From Solen grandis (lineage: Eukaryota; Mollusca; Bivalvia; Adapedonta; Solenidae), in contig CM037778.1 of assembly GCA_021229015.1 (NCBI GenBank), positions 17,739,214-17,803,213 on the forward strand: a DNA stretch of 64,000 bases, in the 5' to 3' direction. Shown in pieces: positions 11,193 through 22,571 of this stretch. The notes below the pieces were generated by a model. The model saw only the letters and a program-made list of their open reading frames with translations. It searched no databases and was not told where the DNA came from. The position numbers and the translations under genes were made by a program. The number at the start of each line of letters is the position of its first letter. The stretch's first letter is position 1.

Positions 11193-12408
11193 CCTCGACG
11201 TATAATAATAAAGTTCAAACTTACACATATCGATCTTTCTGAAGGATTCTACAAATTATTTTGTAGCATTTACTTGCATTGGTAAACACATATTTTAACA
11301 CTGTTCATCGGAATTTTGAAAACTATATACATATATTATTTATGACTGAATATTATGTTTTAAATGGAATTAATTATAATTGTTAGAGATGTGAGTGTCT
11401 GATAACATTTGAAAGAAACGTTGAGGGGAATTGGATATGTTAAATAGATAGATCGACGTATGATAGGTCGATGTATGAAAGATATGTCGATATATGTACT
11501 AACTTCAGTTAGATCTTACGGAATTTGAAATTTCAAGGTACATATTTATTACTGTCTGCACTGAATAAAGAAAGGGAAGAGTTGGACCAGAAAATAGATA
11601 TATGATAAGTAAACTCGAATTGTCGGCGATTATCCGAGTATCATGTACAGTTCGGGGAGTTTAACTAAGCCCTGTAATAAGAAATGAGCTCAAGAAGAAA
11701 ACTCTCGGAATTCCGGGCCTTGCGATTTATCGAACATTTTATTTTCTCCCCATTAGTCTTAGGAATATCGCATTGTTACTATATATAGCATGAAATTCGA
11801 GATATCCGAAATTGATATAATAGGGATTTACTGTAAATAAGTAATTACCGATGATATTTCAGTGTTATATTTGATAATATATAGAAGTAATTTAGTAATA
11901 AAAAAATAAAGACATAAATCGATTCAAAATTTTAACAGAACATTTAGAATGCTTAAGCTAAGACATCAAATGATATGTGTCACAAAAGTTTTCAGCACTC
12001 AGTACTTTTGAAGTGCTGATAATATTCTACCTGTATACCTGTGTTACGGGTGAATGATTTTCTTGTGTAGACCTGTATAGTGGTGCCTGTGAGTGGTCAT
12101 TCTGAGCTGGACATTAATGGATGCAGATGCTTTTTTCCATCCTGAGAAGCTAACATGAACATATGACGATTTGAAGTCTTCAATACGAAACACATTTACT
12201 GTAAGTTTTATCCCCTGGCCTTGAAGTAGGAATTAGTTTGAAATATTTTCGCGTAGATTTTTGTTTCTTTCCAATATCCATAATTTAAAAGCAAAATAGT
12301 TTCCCCCAGGTCTATTCCCTCTTCGTTGTAGGCGGCTACTGGAGACTCTTTTAGAATTATGCCCTGTGATTCAAGATGACAGGAAAGAAAGTTGCGGCCA
12401 TTGAACTA
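11193..12408. other. No gene identified
   Basis: AT-rich sequence with short repeated ATCGATGTATGA-like words at ~11450-11500. No convincing exon. Confidence 0.5.
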
Positions 12409-12573
12409 GGTGTGCGTTCAGTATGTCCAACCGTACGCTTACAAACCATAATGTTCACGTATACCTAAGTAGAGCATGAGGTGCACGTGAAGAGCATGAT
12501 ATATGGTCCTAAGAAAATTCCGTAGCTGACTAAGCGACCGGTTGCATACGGTTCGGCATACTGAACGCACGCC
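12409..12573. mobile_element. Small inverted-repeat MITE (~165 bp)
   Basis: Ends GGTGTGCGTTCAGTATG at 12409 and CATACTGAACGCACGCC to 12573, an almost perfect inversion that continues into CCAACCGTACGC / GCATACGGTTCGG. Snap-back structure without coding sequence. Confidence 0.75.
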
Positions 12574-13066
12574 AGCTAAACAACTTTAACATGTCCATAG
12601 ACCACACTAAAATATACCATGATATTTCAAAAATGATTTTAATATCTTGTGTAAATAATAGCAAATAAGACGTTAATTATGTAATATGAGATTTATGCAT
12701 GTAAATGTGTTTGATATGGTTGAGTTTGACCTGTGTGGGTATTATATAATTATTTTTTGCTGTTTGTGCTGAAAGTTAATCTTTCCTACATAGAAAATAG
12801 GTATAGCTTAGTTGGAACTAAGGCACAGCCTCAGAGCGGGCGAAGCATAATCGACTTTTTCAGAATTACAGTCGGTATACGTACATTATAAATAGATAAG
12901 AATACTAAATTACTATAAGAATCACCATAAAATACAGCAACTGCTTCGAATGCTATCCCAAAATAAATATAAAAAAAATGGTTAAAAATTAACGATATAT
13001 ATTTGGGAAACGATTTCAAATTATTTTATCATTTTTAAATAAAAAAAGGCAATTTTACCAAAAAAT

Positions 13067-13766
13067 CCCGGGCTAGTGTCGCTTGTTGGTGTCCATAATA
13101 TACTGGCATGATCTATGGACAAAATCACGCAATATTATGAAGGGGATACCCGCCGGTTTACGCTCTATTTTGTCTCCCCCAATGTTTATATAGGAGAGAC
13201 ATACTGTTTTTGTCGGAGTTGTCTGTCTGTCCGTCTGTCTGTCCATCTGTCTGTTACACTTTTTGTCAGGAGCATAACTCGAAAGTATCGAATCTATTAA
13301 CACTTGAAACTTCACAGATGGATAGAGCACATGGAGAAGTGCACAAGAACCGTAACTCTGCGCATCATATTTTTAGAGCCTTCCAGCTGGCTTGCGGTAG
13401 GTCGGTGGTTCTACCCGGATGCCTCCGTGCATTCGGGGTCTTCCTCCAGCTGTAATTAGCTGGATGTCGCTATATGGCTGAAATACTGTCGAAGTCATAG
13501 TCAAGTCATCTTTTTGGAGTAATTGCCCTTTGTTAAATTTCATACTCATTTTTTGTCCGAGTACAACTCACAAAATATAAAAGATTTTAACTTGAAATGT
13601 CCTGCAAAAGAACTGTAACTCTGCACATCATTTTTTGAGTCATTGCCCTTTGTTAAATTTCATACTTATGTTATTATTATTTAATATCCCCTTCATAATA
13701 CTGCGTAATTTTGTCCATAGATCATGTCAGTATATTATGGACACCAACAAGCGACACTGGCCTGGT
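13067..13766. mobile_element. TIR element (~700 bp) with ~70-bp inverted ends
   Basis: The left end (GTGTCGCTTGTTGGTGTCCA at 13077 and onward to GGGGATA ~13149) is matched in inverted form at 13682-13757. Inside lies a TGTCTCCCCCAATG segment, a GTCTGTCCGTCTGTC run and part of the tandem unit family (CTTGAAACTTCACAG). No transposase ORF. Confidence 0.8.
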
Positions 13767-14444
13767 GTTATTATTTTTTTGTTTTATTTATCATCAATTT
13801 ATTTAGTTATGCATGTACTCCGGTTATCCAAATCATCATCAGTTTAAATTGATTTAATAGAAGGGGCTACCTGTTGCAAAAAATTTGAATCGGTGCTGAC
13901 CCGAAATGACTATTAGAAAATGGTCCGCCGGCAAATGCTACGAAACGAATACGCATTCTTCAGCTTACAGCAGTAACGTATGTATTTTAGAGTGTTGGTA
14001 TTAAACGATCGACAATTCTGCATGGAGATTGTTTTCCCCAAGTGTCATTTCATGTCGACACCGGCTAATTATCTGAATTTAACAATTATGTCTCTTCTAT
14101 TAAATCCTTGCGCATTTCATTTTCTTACAATGATTAAGAAAATTTAAGTTTGGCTGTCTAAAATACATAATGAATTCTGTGAGCATAAGATTGAAATTAA
14201 GTTTGATATGAAATCCGATATCTTTGATATACATAATTGAAACGTTTTCATATTTAAAGATTAATGATAACTGAAATAAAAACTATAGTGTAAAAATGAA
14301 ATTACATTTATTATCTTTATTAATTTGCATTCAGAAATGTTAATCACATCGGTACAAGCAATATGTACCAGGAACTACCCTGATGACATATTATAATGCA
14401 TTTTGGGTGAGCTGACCTACATTCTCACAATTGAATTGAGTGAT
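13767..14444. other. No gene identified
   Basis: AT-rich intergenic sequence; no splice-flanked ORF or strong repeat recognised. A passage near 13860-14060 has a diverged counterpart at ~17440-17700 (shared CTGACCCGAAATGAC/GTCACGAAATGAC words). Confidence 0.45.
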
Positions 14445-14693
14445 TTAACCCTTTCCCTCATAGAGGACACCATAAAAAGACCTATAAGAACAGCATAAAA
14501 CCAGATCAGCCTGCAGGCTGATCAGGTTTTATGCTGTTCGCTGCTCCTCAGTGGTCTGGAAATGAGGATTTTATAATTTAAATTTGGTAAGGTTTAACTG
14601 TGGTTTTCTGCAGATCAGGCTTTATGTGGTACCTATTTAGTGCGTCAAAATGAGGGAAAGTGTTAAATGAGTCTATATGAGGGAAAGGGTTAA
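14445..14693 (+). mobile_element. TTAA MITE with a duplicated terminus
   Basis: Outer TTAA at 14445-14448 and 14690-14693. The right end is duplicated: ATGAGGGAAAGTGTTAAATG at ~14651 is followed again by ATGAGGGAAAGGGTTAA. The central palindrome is shortened to CAGCCTGCAGGCTG. Confidence 0.9.
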
Positions 14694-15292
14694 ATGAGTA
14701 TCACGCACAATAATAAATACGCACGTGTGTAGAAAAGAATTTTTAAATTTAGACCTCTGAGGACAACTTTGAATTTACCATCGCATCCCTGAAGCATCCC
14801 TGAAGCATGAACCCCGACACTGTGCTTAACTGTATTTCAAGACTGGCTACGCCCACGACTTCAATATTTCTTTGCAGTGATAGCCATTCTGATAGACCAA
14901 AACTGATTCGTTGCAGTTAATTCGCTGGCTCTTACTTAATGCAGACCGGGTTCGGTCCCAGGTTACTCCAAAACTGTATTTGGAAAGGAATTGCCCTTTC
15001 ACACTTGTGTTTTCTCAAGGTATGTCTGTTTCCATATCAAAAACCTCGCGAACGAAGAGTTTTGATGATAGTTTCCTGTTTGTAACTCTCGGAGACTGTC
15101 GATTCAGTAATACTGAGCTTTATACGTAATCACAGTGTTCAGGGCGTATGTTTTTTGGGTGTTTTTTTCGCATATTTCATGTAAAAAATGCGCTAAATAC
15201 GAAAAAACGAAAGGTCATCGTGCTCGTTTTCTTGCCACGATTGTATATCAATGGTAGCTTTTTCATATAAATAGCTAAACATAAATATCTCT

Positions 15293-15532
15293 TGAACCCT
15301 TTCTCTCATAGAGGATACCATGAAAAGACCTATGCGAACAGCATAAAACCAGATCAGCCTGCGAGTAACTCGCAGGCTGATCAGGTTTTATGCTGTTCGC
15401 TGCTCCTCGGTGGTCTGGAAATGAGGACTTTATAATTAAATTTGGTATGGTTTAACTGTGGTTTTCTGCAGATCAGGCTTTATGATGTACCTATTGAGGG
15501 CGTCAAAATGAGTCTATGAGGGAAAGGGTTAA
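15293..15532 (+). mobile_element. TTAA MITE, full copy
   Basis: Right TTAA at 15529-15532; the left flank has mutated to TGAA. The interior matches the other copies, including CTGCGAGTAACTCGCAG. Confidence 0.9.
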
Positions 15533-15894
15533 AAAATCTATAAATAGATGACACGCTAATAGTTCATCCATGATTGTTCAATTTATTTGACTGAATAGTT
15601 TAACCGAGTCCATCTAGTTCATCTAGGAGCTACTGAGCCCATTCTATGGTAATTGCCAAATGCTAAACAAGAAAACAATGTTTAGAATCTGTAAAACATA
15701 CTTACCGTAATTTATTTAAATTGATAAACAAGTTAAAAAGAAAATGTGATTGATACAAACAGCATCCTTTATTGCCGAAAGTTTAGAGTAATATATGTTA
15801 CACTTTACAATTCCGAAACATTGCGATGGCATACTGTTGCATACGCCCTTAAAACAATTAAAATATAATTTTTTTTATAATTGATAACATAGAT

Positions 15895-16105
15895 AGTAGT
15901 GTTAGTAATCATGATAATCATAGTAATAGTAGTAAACGTGGTAGTAGTAGTAGCAGAAATGGTAGCAGTAGTATAATTAAGCTTGTTAGTTGGTCTGGTA
16001 CGTTAGAAGTAGCAGCAGTGGTAATGTGTAGTATTGGAAAAGTGTTATTAGTAAGCAGCGGCAGCAGCAGTAGTAGACGTAGTAGAAGTAAATGCGGAAG
16101 AGAGT
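15895..16105. repeat. AGT/AGC-rich imperfect trinucleotide tract
   Basis: Interspersed GTAGTAGTAG, AGCAGCAG and related triplets over ~200 bp, typical of a decaying microsatellite. Confidence 0.8.
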
Positions 16106-16304
16106 TTAACCAATAGGAGTATTATAATTGTCAATTGAGATCGTGGGTGCAATCGTTTAAATTCATGTTGTTTTTTTTTCAATTGATGACTGAATAAATA
16201 TCCCGATAGATTTTCTTTTTAGTCAACAACTCTACTCTACTCTAAACGTTAATTCCTAAATAAAAAATAAATACAGGGTATGAAATAAGTTTTGGATGTT
16301 GTTG

Positions 16305-16372
16305 TTTTTTTTTGTTTTTTTTTTTTTGTTGTTTTGTTGTTTTGTTGTTGTTGTTTTGTTGTTGTTTTTCAG
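16305..16372. repeat. T-rich (GTT)n tract
   Basis: Alternating T runs and GTTGTT units. Confidence 0.85.
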
Positions 16373-16562
16373 AGAAAATAACGTAGGAAATTTACATAAT
16401 TTGAAAGACTAATTCATCTCTGTTAATTTGATCGGAGATTCGAATCATGAAAGGACGAGAACTTAATTATAATTAATGGAAAAACGGCTCGATAGATTTT
16501 CTTTAAATTTTATTACTCTATTTAAGGGCTGTGCTAAACAATACAAATTTTTAATAAAAAAA

Positions 16563-16776
16563 TCTACTGTAGAATCATTAATTTTCGTGGGAAACTAATT
16601 TTCGTTGATTTCTTGGATGACTTTATCCACGAATATTTATCCCCACGAAAACTTATTATTTCATAGACCTCATGTTTTCTAGAACATGGTTCCACGAATA
16701 TATGTACCAACGAAATTGATTTAATCAGATTCCACGAAATTTAATGTCAACGAAAATAGATGATTATACAATATCT
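16563..16776. mobile_element. Palindromic MITE, second copy of the CTGTAGAATCAT family
   Basis: Starts ACTGTAGAATCATTAATTTT and ends near GATGATTATACAAT. It shares the TTCGTGG/CCACGAA words with 4261-4493 but is inverted relative to it. Confidence 0.7.
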
Positions 16777-17934
16777 AGGTATTTTTCCCTAAAAATAAAT
16801 AAGAAACTTTTGAATATATTTTTCCCATGCTAGTTTTCCAAATTAAATCTGAATTGCGGGAAATTGAGTAAAAACTAACATCGAAATTTACATCCTCGGA
16901 AAGGCAAATTCATCCTCTTTAAGTTTACTAGAAATTTATTTCTATATAAATCGAAACAAGAAAGAAACGACTTGTTTGCACTCAACCTAAATCTCACAAA
17001 AACGTCGGTTTTGACGTCGAGAACGACGTCATTTCAAAGGTATGATTCCACCTTAAGTATAGGTTAATGTTTGTTATCGAGGTTTAACAAATTAAACCGC
17101 TCAAGCTCGGCGCAGCCGAGCGAGCGTTTAAAAAACATTAACCTACTTAATGTATGGAATTATATTTTGACCAATGAAAAAATTTTTCCATCGGTTTAAC
17201 CCCAATGTATTGCATATCCCCGATAAGACATCAAATTGTGTGATCCTTTATTTGTATTTTAGTCCTTTTATCGAGAATATTCGAGATATTCTGTCGAAAT
17301 GTAACATATTTTTTTTTTTTTTTAGTTTGAATTTTCCTTTCGGGGGGCGTTATGCTCATAGATTACCTTTTCCCACGCCCCCTAACAAAATAATTCCCGA
17401 CTGGTGATTCCCGATATTAAGATGAAGTGCGCAATGATTTAATAGAAGGGACATAATTGTTGCAAATTCGAATAATAATTAGCCGGAAAGGATAATAATT
17501 AACCGGTGTCGTCACGAAATGACTTTTTGGGGGGAAAAAAATCCGGAACCAAAACTTTTTCAGCGCTAAATATTATCAATCTTAAACACATACGTCTCAG
17601 CTATAAACTGCTGAATGTTTCTACGTGTCGTAGAGCTCTTTATCCAGCTTCCAGTGTTGTTTCCAGCATTTGCGGGCGGACCATTTTCGGGTTATTTCGG
17701 GTCAGTATCTGATCTAAACTGTCCGATTTTTGCATCAGTTTCTTTTAAATTATTTTAATTATACATATATAATTTTATTTTCTATTTAAATAAAGTTTTA
17801 GGGACATTGAAACTGGAGTTTGGCTGCCTAAAATACATGTACGATTGAAAATGAATTGATCGGATTTAAAGAAACTACTTTGATTTTAAAGATTTGAAAT
17901 CGTGAATATTAAAAAATATTTTTTATGCCCCCGA
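16777..17934. other. No gene identified
   Basis: AT-rich. A GC pocket at 17095-17130 (GCTCGGCGCAGCCGAGCGAGC) is a short hairpin. The frames near 17174 and 17506 lack exon signals. Confidence 0.45.
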
Positions 17935-18608
17935 GATCTGTTATAGGGGCATATTGTTTTTGCCCTGTCTGTTTGTTTCCTTGAAACTTCATATATGATA
18001 GAATGTGACTAGGAGAAGTGCACTAAGAACCATAACTCTCTCTGGCCAAAGTTTGGAATTATCTCCTTTTTTTTAACTATGATTTTCATCTTTTATCAGG
18101 AGCATAACTTATAAACTATTCAAAGTATTGACTTGAAACTCAAAATATAAATAGATGGTGAGATTGGGAAGCGCAGTAACCAACTACCATAACTCTAAAT
18201 GGAGTTGTTTAATTATCTCCCTTTATTTAATTTTACAATGAATTTCTTTCCAGAGAGTAACTTATTTACTATATACTTGAAAACTTACAAGGTATTGACT
18301 TGAAACTTCATATATAAGTAGATGACAAGTAGGAAGAGTACAGTGACTAAGAACCATAACTCTACCATGTCTGGTTTTTGATAATCTCCCTTTATTTTTT
18401 ATAATTTTTTAAGCAAAATTCATAAACAAAATACCGTAAGGACTTGAAACCTGAGAGCAAGTAGACGCAGTGCAGCAACCAAGATTTTTTTTTTTTTTCA
18501 AGCATATAACTCCTGAACTATTCAAGGTATTGATTTAATTAAAAATACAAATAGATAGAAAGTAGCAGAAGTGTTTACTATTTAGCAGCCAAACTCCAGT
18601 TCCAATAT

Positions 18609-18643
<35 letters not shown>

Positions 18644-18785
18644 GAGCATTACTATATGGAGTAAGGTCTATATATTTGATATACTTACTCCACTCATGAA
18701 TGGCTTTCAGTTGAAATCAGTTTTTTTTTTTGACATCTGACTTGCTCAGAAGGGGGCATAGTGTTTTTCAAACACATCTTGTTTC
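17935..18785. repeat. GCCCCC...GGGGGC-bounded element with tandem core and (GT)n
   Basis: Begins TATGCCCCCGAGATCTGTTATAG-like and ends AGAAGGGGGCATAG, an inverted pair. The core holds diverged ~130-bp units (ACTTGAAAC, CCATAACTCT, ATCTCCCTTTATTT). A (GT)n run occupies 18613-18642. Confidence 0.65.
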
Positions 18786-19769
18786 GTAAATAATATTTAT
18801 TTGTTCCAAACACGCCAACATAAAAGTAATTCATCTATTGGCTAAATGATTCCATACTCCATAGTCCAGCAAAGATTGTAATGGGGGAAGAAATCTTCTC
18901 TTTGGCAAGCTGGGGGGGAACGGCCTCCCTCGCCCTAAATCCTGAAGATATTCTGTCAAAGTGAAGTATTCTAAGGAAATGAATGTTGATTTTCCTTCTC
19001 ACTCGATGAATTAAAGATATTCCACCAACAAATATCCTCAATATAAACGGGCTATACTGTATTTTTTTGTGCGGGTCGGCTACATATCATATAACGGTTT
19101 AATATTGTTTTTACTTTTCAAAACAGACGTGATAGGCGAAATATACACTTCATAATTTGATATGTCCTAAATCCTAAATTTTGCGACGTTATCTAAAACG
19201 CTCGGGATATAAAGATATGCCTAAATTGCATGTCATGTCTGTGATAAATTGCAGCAGCCAAGGGAAATCCTCCAGATTCACGAACGGTTAAATGTTGTAA
19301 TACCAGACAAAGAGATGCGTCGTAAAAACTGAAACCTGGTAAATTAATATGCAATTTGCATGGGCATGTATTTTTCGTAATTCTTACGATCACAAATTGT
19401 GTTAGGATGGTGCAATTCTACGTTTTGGGTGCATACAAATGAATCCCCATAGGAAAGGGAAAGTGCTGCGTATGTGTCAGGAGAGTGAGAGATGGAATTA
19501 TGGTATGCTTTAATCGCATCTGTTTCCCAGAGTAAATGTGCTCACATTCCGCAAATACCATTTGTAAATCAGTGAAAATTGGTCGATATATTTTTCTTTT
19601 TTCTTTGTTTTCTGTTATATTTGTCGGTTTTGTAGGCCGTATTTTCTTTCATGCGTTTCCATAGAAACGAGTCAAATGAAGCACCTTTTTATGACCACAA
19701 CAGAATCAGCTTCCGGTAATGTTCTTTTGATTACATTTTTATTCTATCGCCTTTTTAATGTCTCATCAT
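18786..19769. other. No gene identified
   Basis: No splice-flanked coding segment or recognised repeat. Confidence 0.4.
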
Positions 19770-20560
19770 TATGTCTCCCCCGATATTTATATGAGGGAGA
19801 CATATTGGTTTTGTCAGAGTTGTCGGTCTGTCACACTTTTTGTCCGGAGCACAACTGGGAAAGTATTAAAGCTACATGTATTAACTTGAAACTTCACAGG
19901 TAGATATAACTCATGGAGGAGAAGTGCAGTGCTAAGAACCGTAACTCTTCTCATATTTTTGGAGTTATTGCCCTTTGTCAAATTTCATACTTATTTTTTG
20001 TCCGCAAAATAACTCACAAAGTATCAAAGCTATTAGCTTGAAACTTCACAGGTGGATAGATCTAATGGAGGAGAAGTGCAGTGCAAAGAACCATAACTCT
20101 GCACATCATGTTTTTGGAGTTATTGCCCTTTGTTAAATTTCATACTTAATCATTGTCCGGAGCATGATTCACAAAGAAAGCTATTAACTTGAAACATCAC
20201 AGGTGGATAGACTTCATGATTGAAAAGTTTCATGCACAAGAACTATAACTCTGCGCATCATATTTTTTGGAGTCACTGCATTTTGTTAAATTTCATTTTT
20301 TTTATTTTTATTTTTTTTTGAAAGCATTACTCATTCACTGAGACATATAATTGAAACTTCATTGGTGAATAGACCTCACAAAGGAGGATTGCAGTGCACA
20401 AGAACCTTAATTCTGCAAATCATATTTTTGGAGTTATTGACCTTTGTTTAATTTCATATTTGATTACGTTTTGTCTGGAGCATAACTCATGCAATATGAG
20501 ACATATAATAACCTTAAAGCTTTATAGGTGAGTAGACATTATGGACATGAACTGCAGTAC
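19770..20560. repeat. TGTCTCCCCC element with tandem core
   Basis: Opens TATGTCTCCCCCGATATTTA and a near-complement TGAGGGAGACATA, then TTTTGTCAGAGTTGTCGGTC. About five diverged ~150-bp units follow, each with TTGAAACTTCACAGG, AACTCTGC and GGAGTTATTGCCCTTTGTTA words. The same family occurs in 13067-13766 and, inverted, at 48320-48540. Confidence 0.75.
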
Positions 20561-21720
20561 GCTATAGCATTATCTATTTCCAATGTTTCTTGAGGGGATT
20601 TTTTCCGCTTTTATACAATTTCGTGTCCTTAAGATAACTCCAGTTCGACTATTGCTATTGAAGTTAAATTTCATTTATGGAAAGAAATTAATGTGAGAAA
20701 GTGTCATGCACAAGGTTCATAACTCTGGCCTCAATATTTTTGGAGTTATTCCCCTTTTTCCCAATTTCTTGCCTGCAAGATAACTCTTGTTCTTATGTTC
20801 CAGTTATGGAAGAAATCGATGAAAGGAAGTGTCACACACAAGGTCCACAACTCTGTGCGGAGCTTTAACAATATAGTCAGCCCTTTAACTTTAACTGCAT
20901 ATGTCAACGTGTGCCTTAGTGTTTACATGTGTGAGGGGAAGGGGTGGGGGGAGACATCAGTTTTCTACGAAAACAAATCTCTGTTTCTGGTGTCTTTGGA
21001 TTTAATCTTGGTGAGTCTTAATTATATGATTTTAGATTGTGTTGCGCGCATTCTCGAGGTCTGTAGCTCCAAGGACAAGGTCACACTAAGAGTTCAAAGG
21101 TCAGAAATGGGGTCGTTTTTGTGCATGCTTCATAACTCTGACATTCCAGGATGGCTTTTTGAATTACAAGCAAAAAAAAATCTTATTTCCACGATCATGC
21201 AGCAATATATCGTGCAATCCCATGTCTGTAGCTCAAAGGTCAAGGTCACACTTAGAGTTCAAAGGGCTTGTTTGTGTCCGCTCCATATCTTTGTCACTCC
21301 TCAACAGATTTTTTCATAAATGTGCACCGTTATGACACAATATTGTGTGTATATATTATTTCAATAATTAATCGTAATAAATATTTGATTTACTTGATCT
21401 ATTGTCCGATATCTGATAGAACTGTCTGTTTGTCTGAAGTCTTTGTCACAAAACTTTAACCTTGACCATAACTCGGAAGTCCTTCCACCTACAGCCTCCA
21501 CAGGTTCTTGCACCTTGGTCAGCTCTACCCTTGAGGTGACCGTGACCTTAAAATGCCCTTGATCCCCCAGGTCTAAGGCCACTGCGGCGGCATGGCGTTC
21601 ATTCGAACGTAACGCTTGTTGCTAGTTCATTTCATTCCCAATTTTGTACATGTATTATTCTTAGATGACATGAAGCGTAGCGATAATTGTTAATGATTAA
21701 GAGCACATAAATATGCTTAT
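20561..21720. other. Decayed tandem-repeat sequence, no gene
   Basis: Holds repeated CATAACTCTG and AAGGTCAAGGTCACACT words (21060-21260), typical of the degenerate cores of such elements. The 174-codon frame at 20795 crosses these repeats and is not treated as a gene. Confidence 0.5.
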
Positions 21721-21975
21721 ATGTTTGGATTTACGTCCCAAAGACAATTTAAGTCATTTGAAGACAATGTCTAAGGCCACACTGCAGCATCACGCCGTAG
21801 ACACCAGGTCACATAATCCTTTCACCGGGCCAACCAGTCCTGGAACCACCCTTATAGTGAGCGTCAAGCAAGGGATCTCTACCAGTACTTTTTATCGACT
21901 TTGGTATGTCCCGGCCGGGGATCGAACCCACAACCTTTCAGTTCCAGGGCAGCCGCTTTAAACATGGTAACCGAG
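21721..21975 (-). mobile_element. tRNA-derived SINE
   Basis: Minus-oriented copy from GGATTTACGTCCC to a B-box-like GGTTCGATCCCC (complement ~21917-21928). The head beyond it is diverged. Confidence 0.75.
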
Positions 21976-22010
21976 ACGAGAATATGTTTTTACTTAAAGT
22001 CACTCCTGAC

Positions 22011-22082
22011 AATAAATGCCGGTATGAAAAGGAAAATAAATGCCGGTATGAAAAGGAAAATAAATGCCGGTATGAAAAGGCA
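22011..22082. repeat. 24-bp tandem repeat, three copies
   Basis: Units beginning AATAAATGCCGGTATGAAAA at 22011, 22035 and 22059, almost perfect. Just beyond the probable 3' end of the KIF18-like gene. Confidence 0.95.
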
Positions 22083-22510
22083 AAATTCTTTATTTTTTGC
22101 ATTGCAAATTACAGCTCATAAAATCAAATGATTATAATCATCAAAATGTATACTTGTTTATAGCAAAATATGACAAATAGTTTTATTTAACTATTTTACA
22201 AATGATAGGACATGAACTCTTGAAAAGAAAATAAGTTAGGCAAAATAGCTATTAAAGCAATTCAACATACATAATCATATATATATACAAAGACTCCTTC
22301 TTCAGAAAATCATTTCGTACCAAACAATTGTTTTATGGTAAACTCTAATCACTGTAATCAGTGTACAGAGAATATTCATGAAAGACCAATATTGTCCCTA
22401 TATACATCAATTATTGCACATCTTCAACTGGACTCCTGTGACTTCAACCTCGAAAGCCTAAAACACTGCTTGCCTTTGCGACAGTGTCCGAAGACTGTTT
22501 CCATAGTAAC
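22070..22510 (-). other. Probable 3' UTR of the KIF18-like gene
   Basis: Minus-strand sequence after the TGA. AATAAA hexamers on this strand occur near 22182-22187 and 22089-22094, so cleavage shortly below either is plausible. The exact end is not determined. Confidence 0.45.
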
Positions 22511-22571
22511 TCAGATCTGCCAGGCGGAGCGGGCTGTCAGGTTTGAGCTGGACTTGCTGCGCATCCTGGAC
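22511..22571 (-). CDS. KIF18A: KIF18-like exon 19: C-terminus and stop
   Basis: Residues 1193-1212 ([20 protein letters not shown]) ending TGA at 22513-22511. The acceptor is TTTTCTGCAG. The short, very basic end suits a microtubule-binding tail. Phase from exon 18 fits exactly. Confidence 0.82.

Noticed and set aside
20795..21319. 174-codon open frame
   Set aside because: It runs through degenerate repeats (AAGGTCAAGGTCACACT, CATAACTCTG), has no splice signals and no domain-like pattern.
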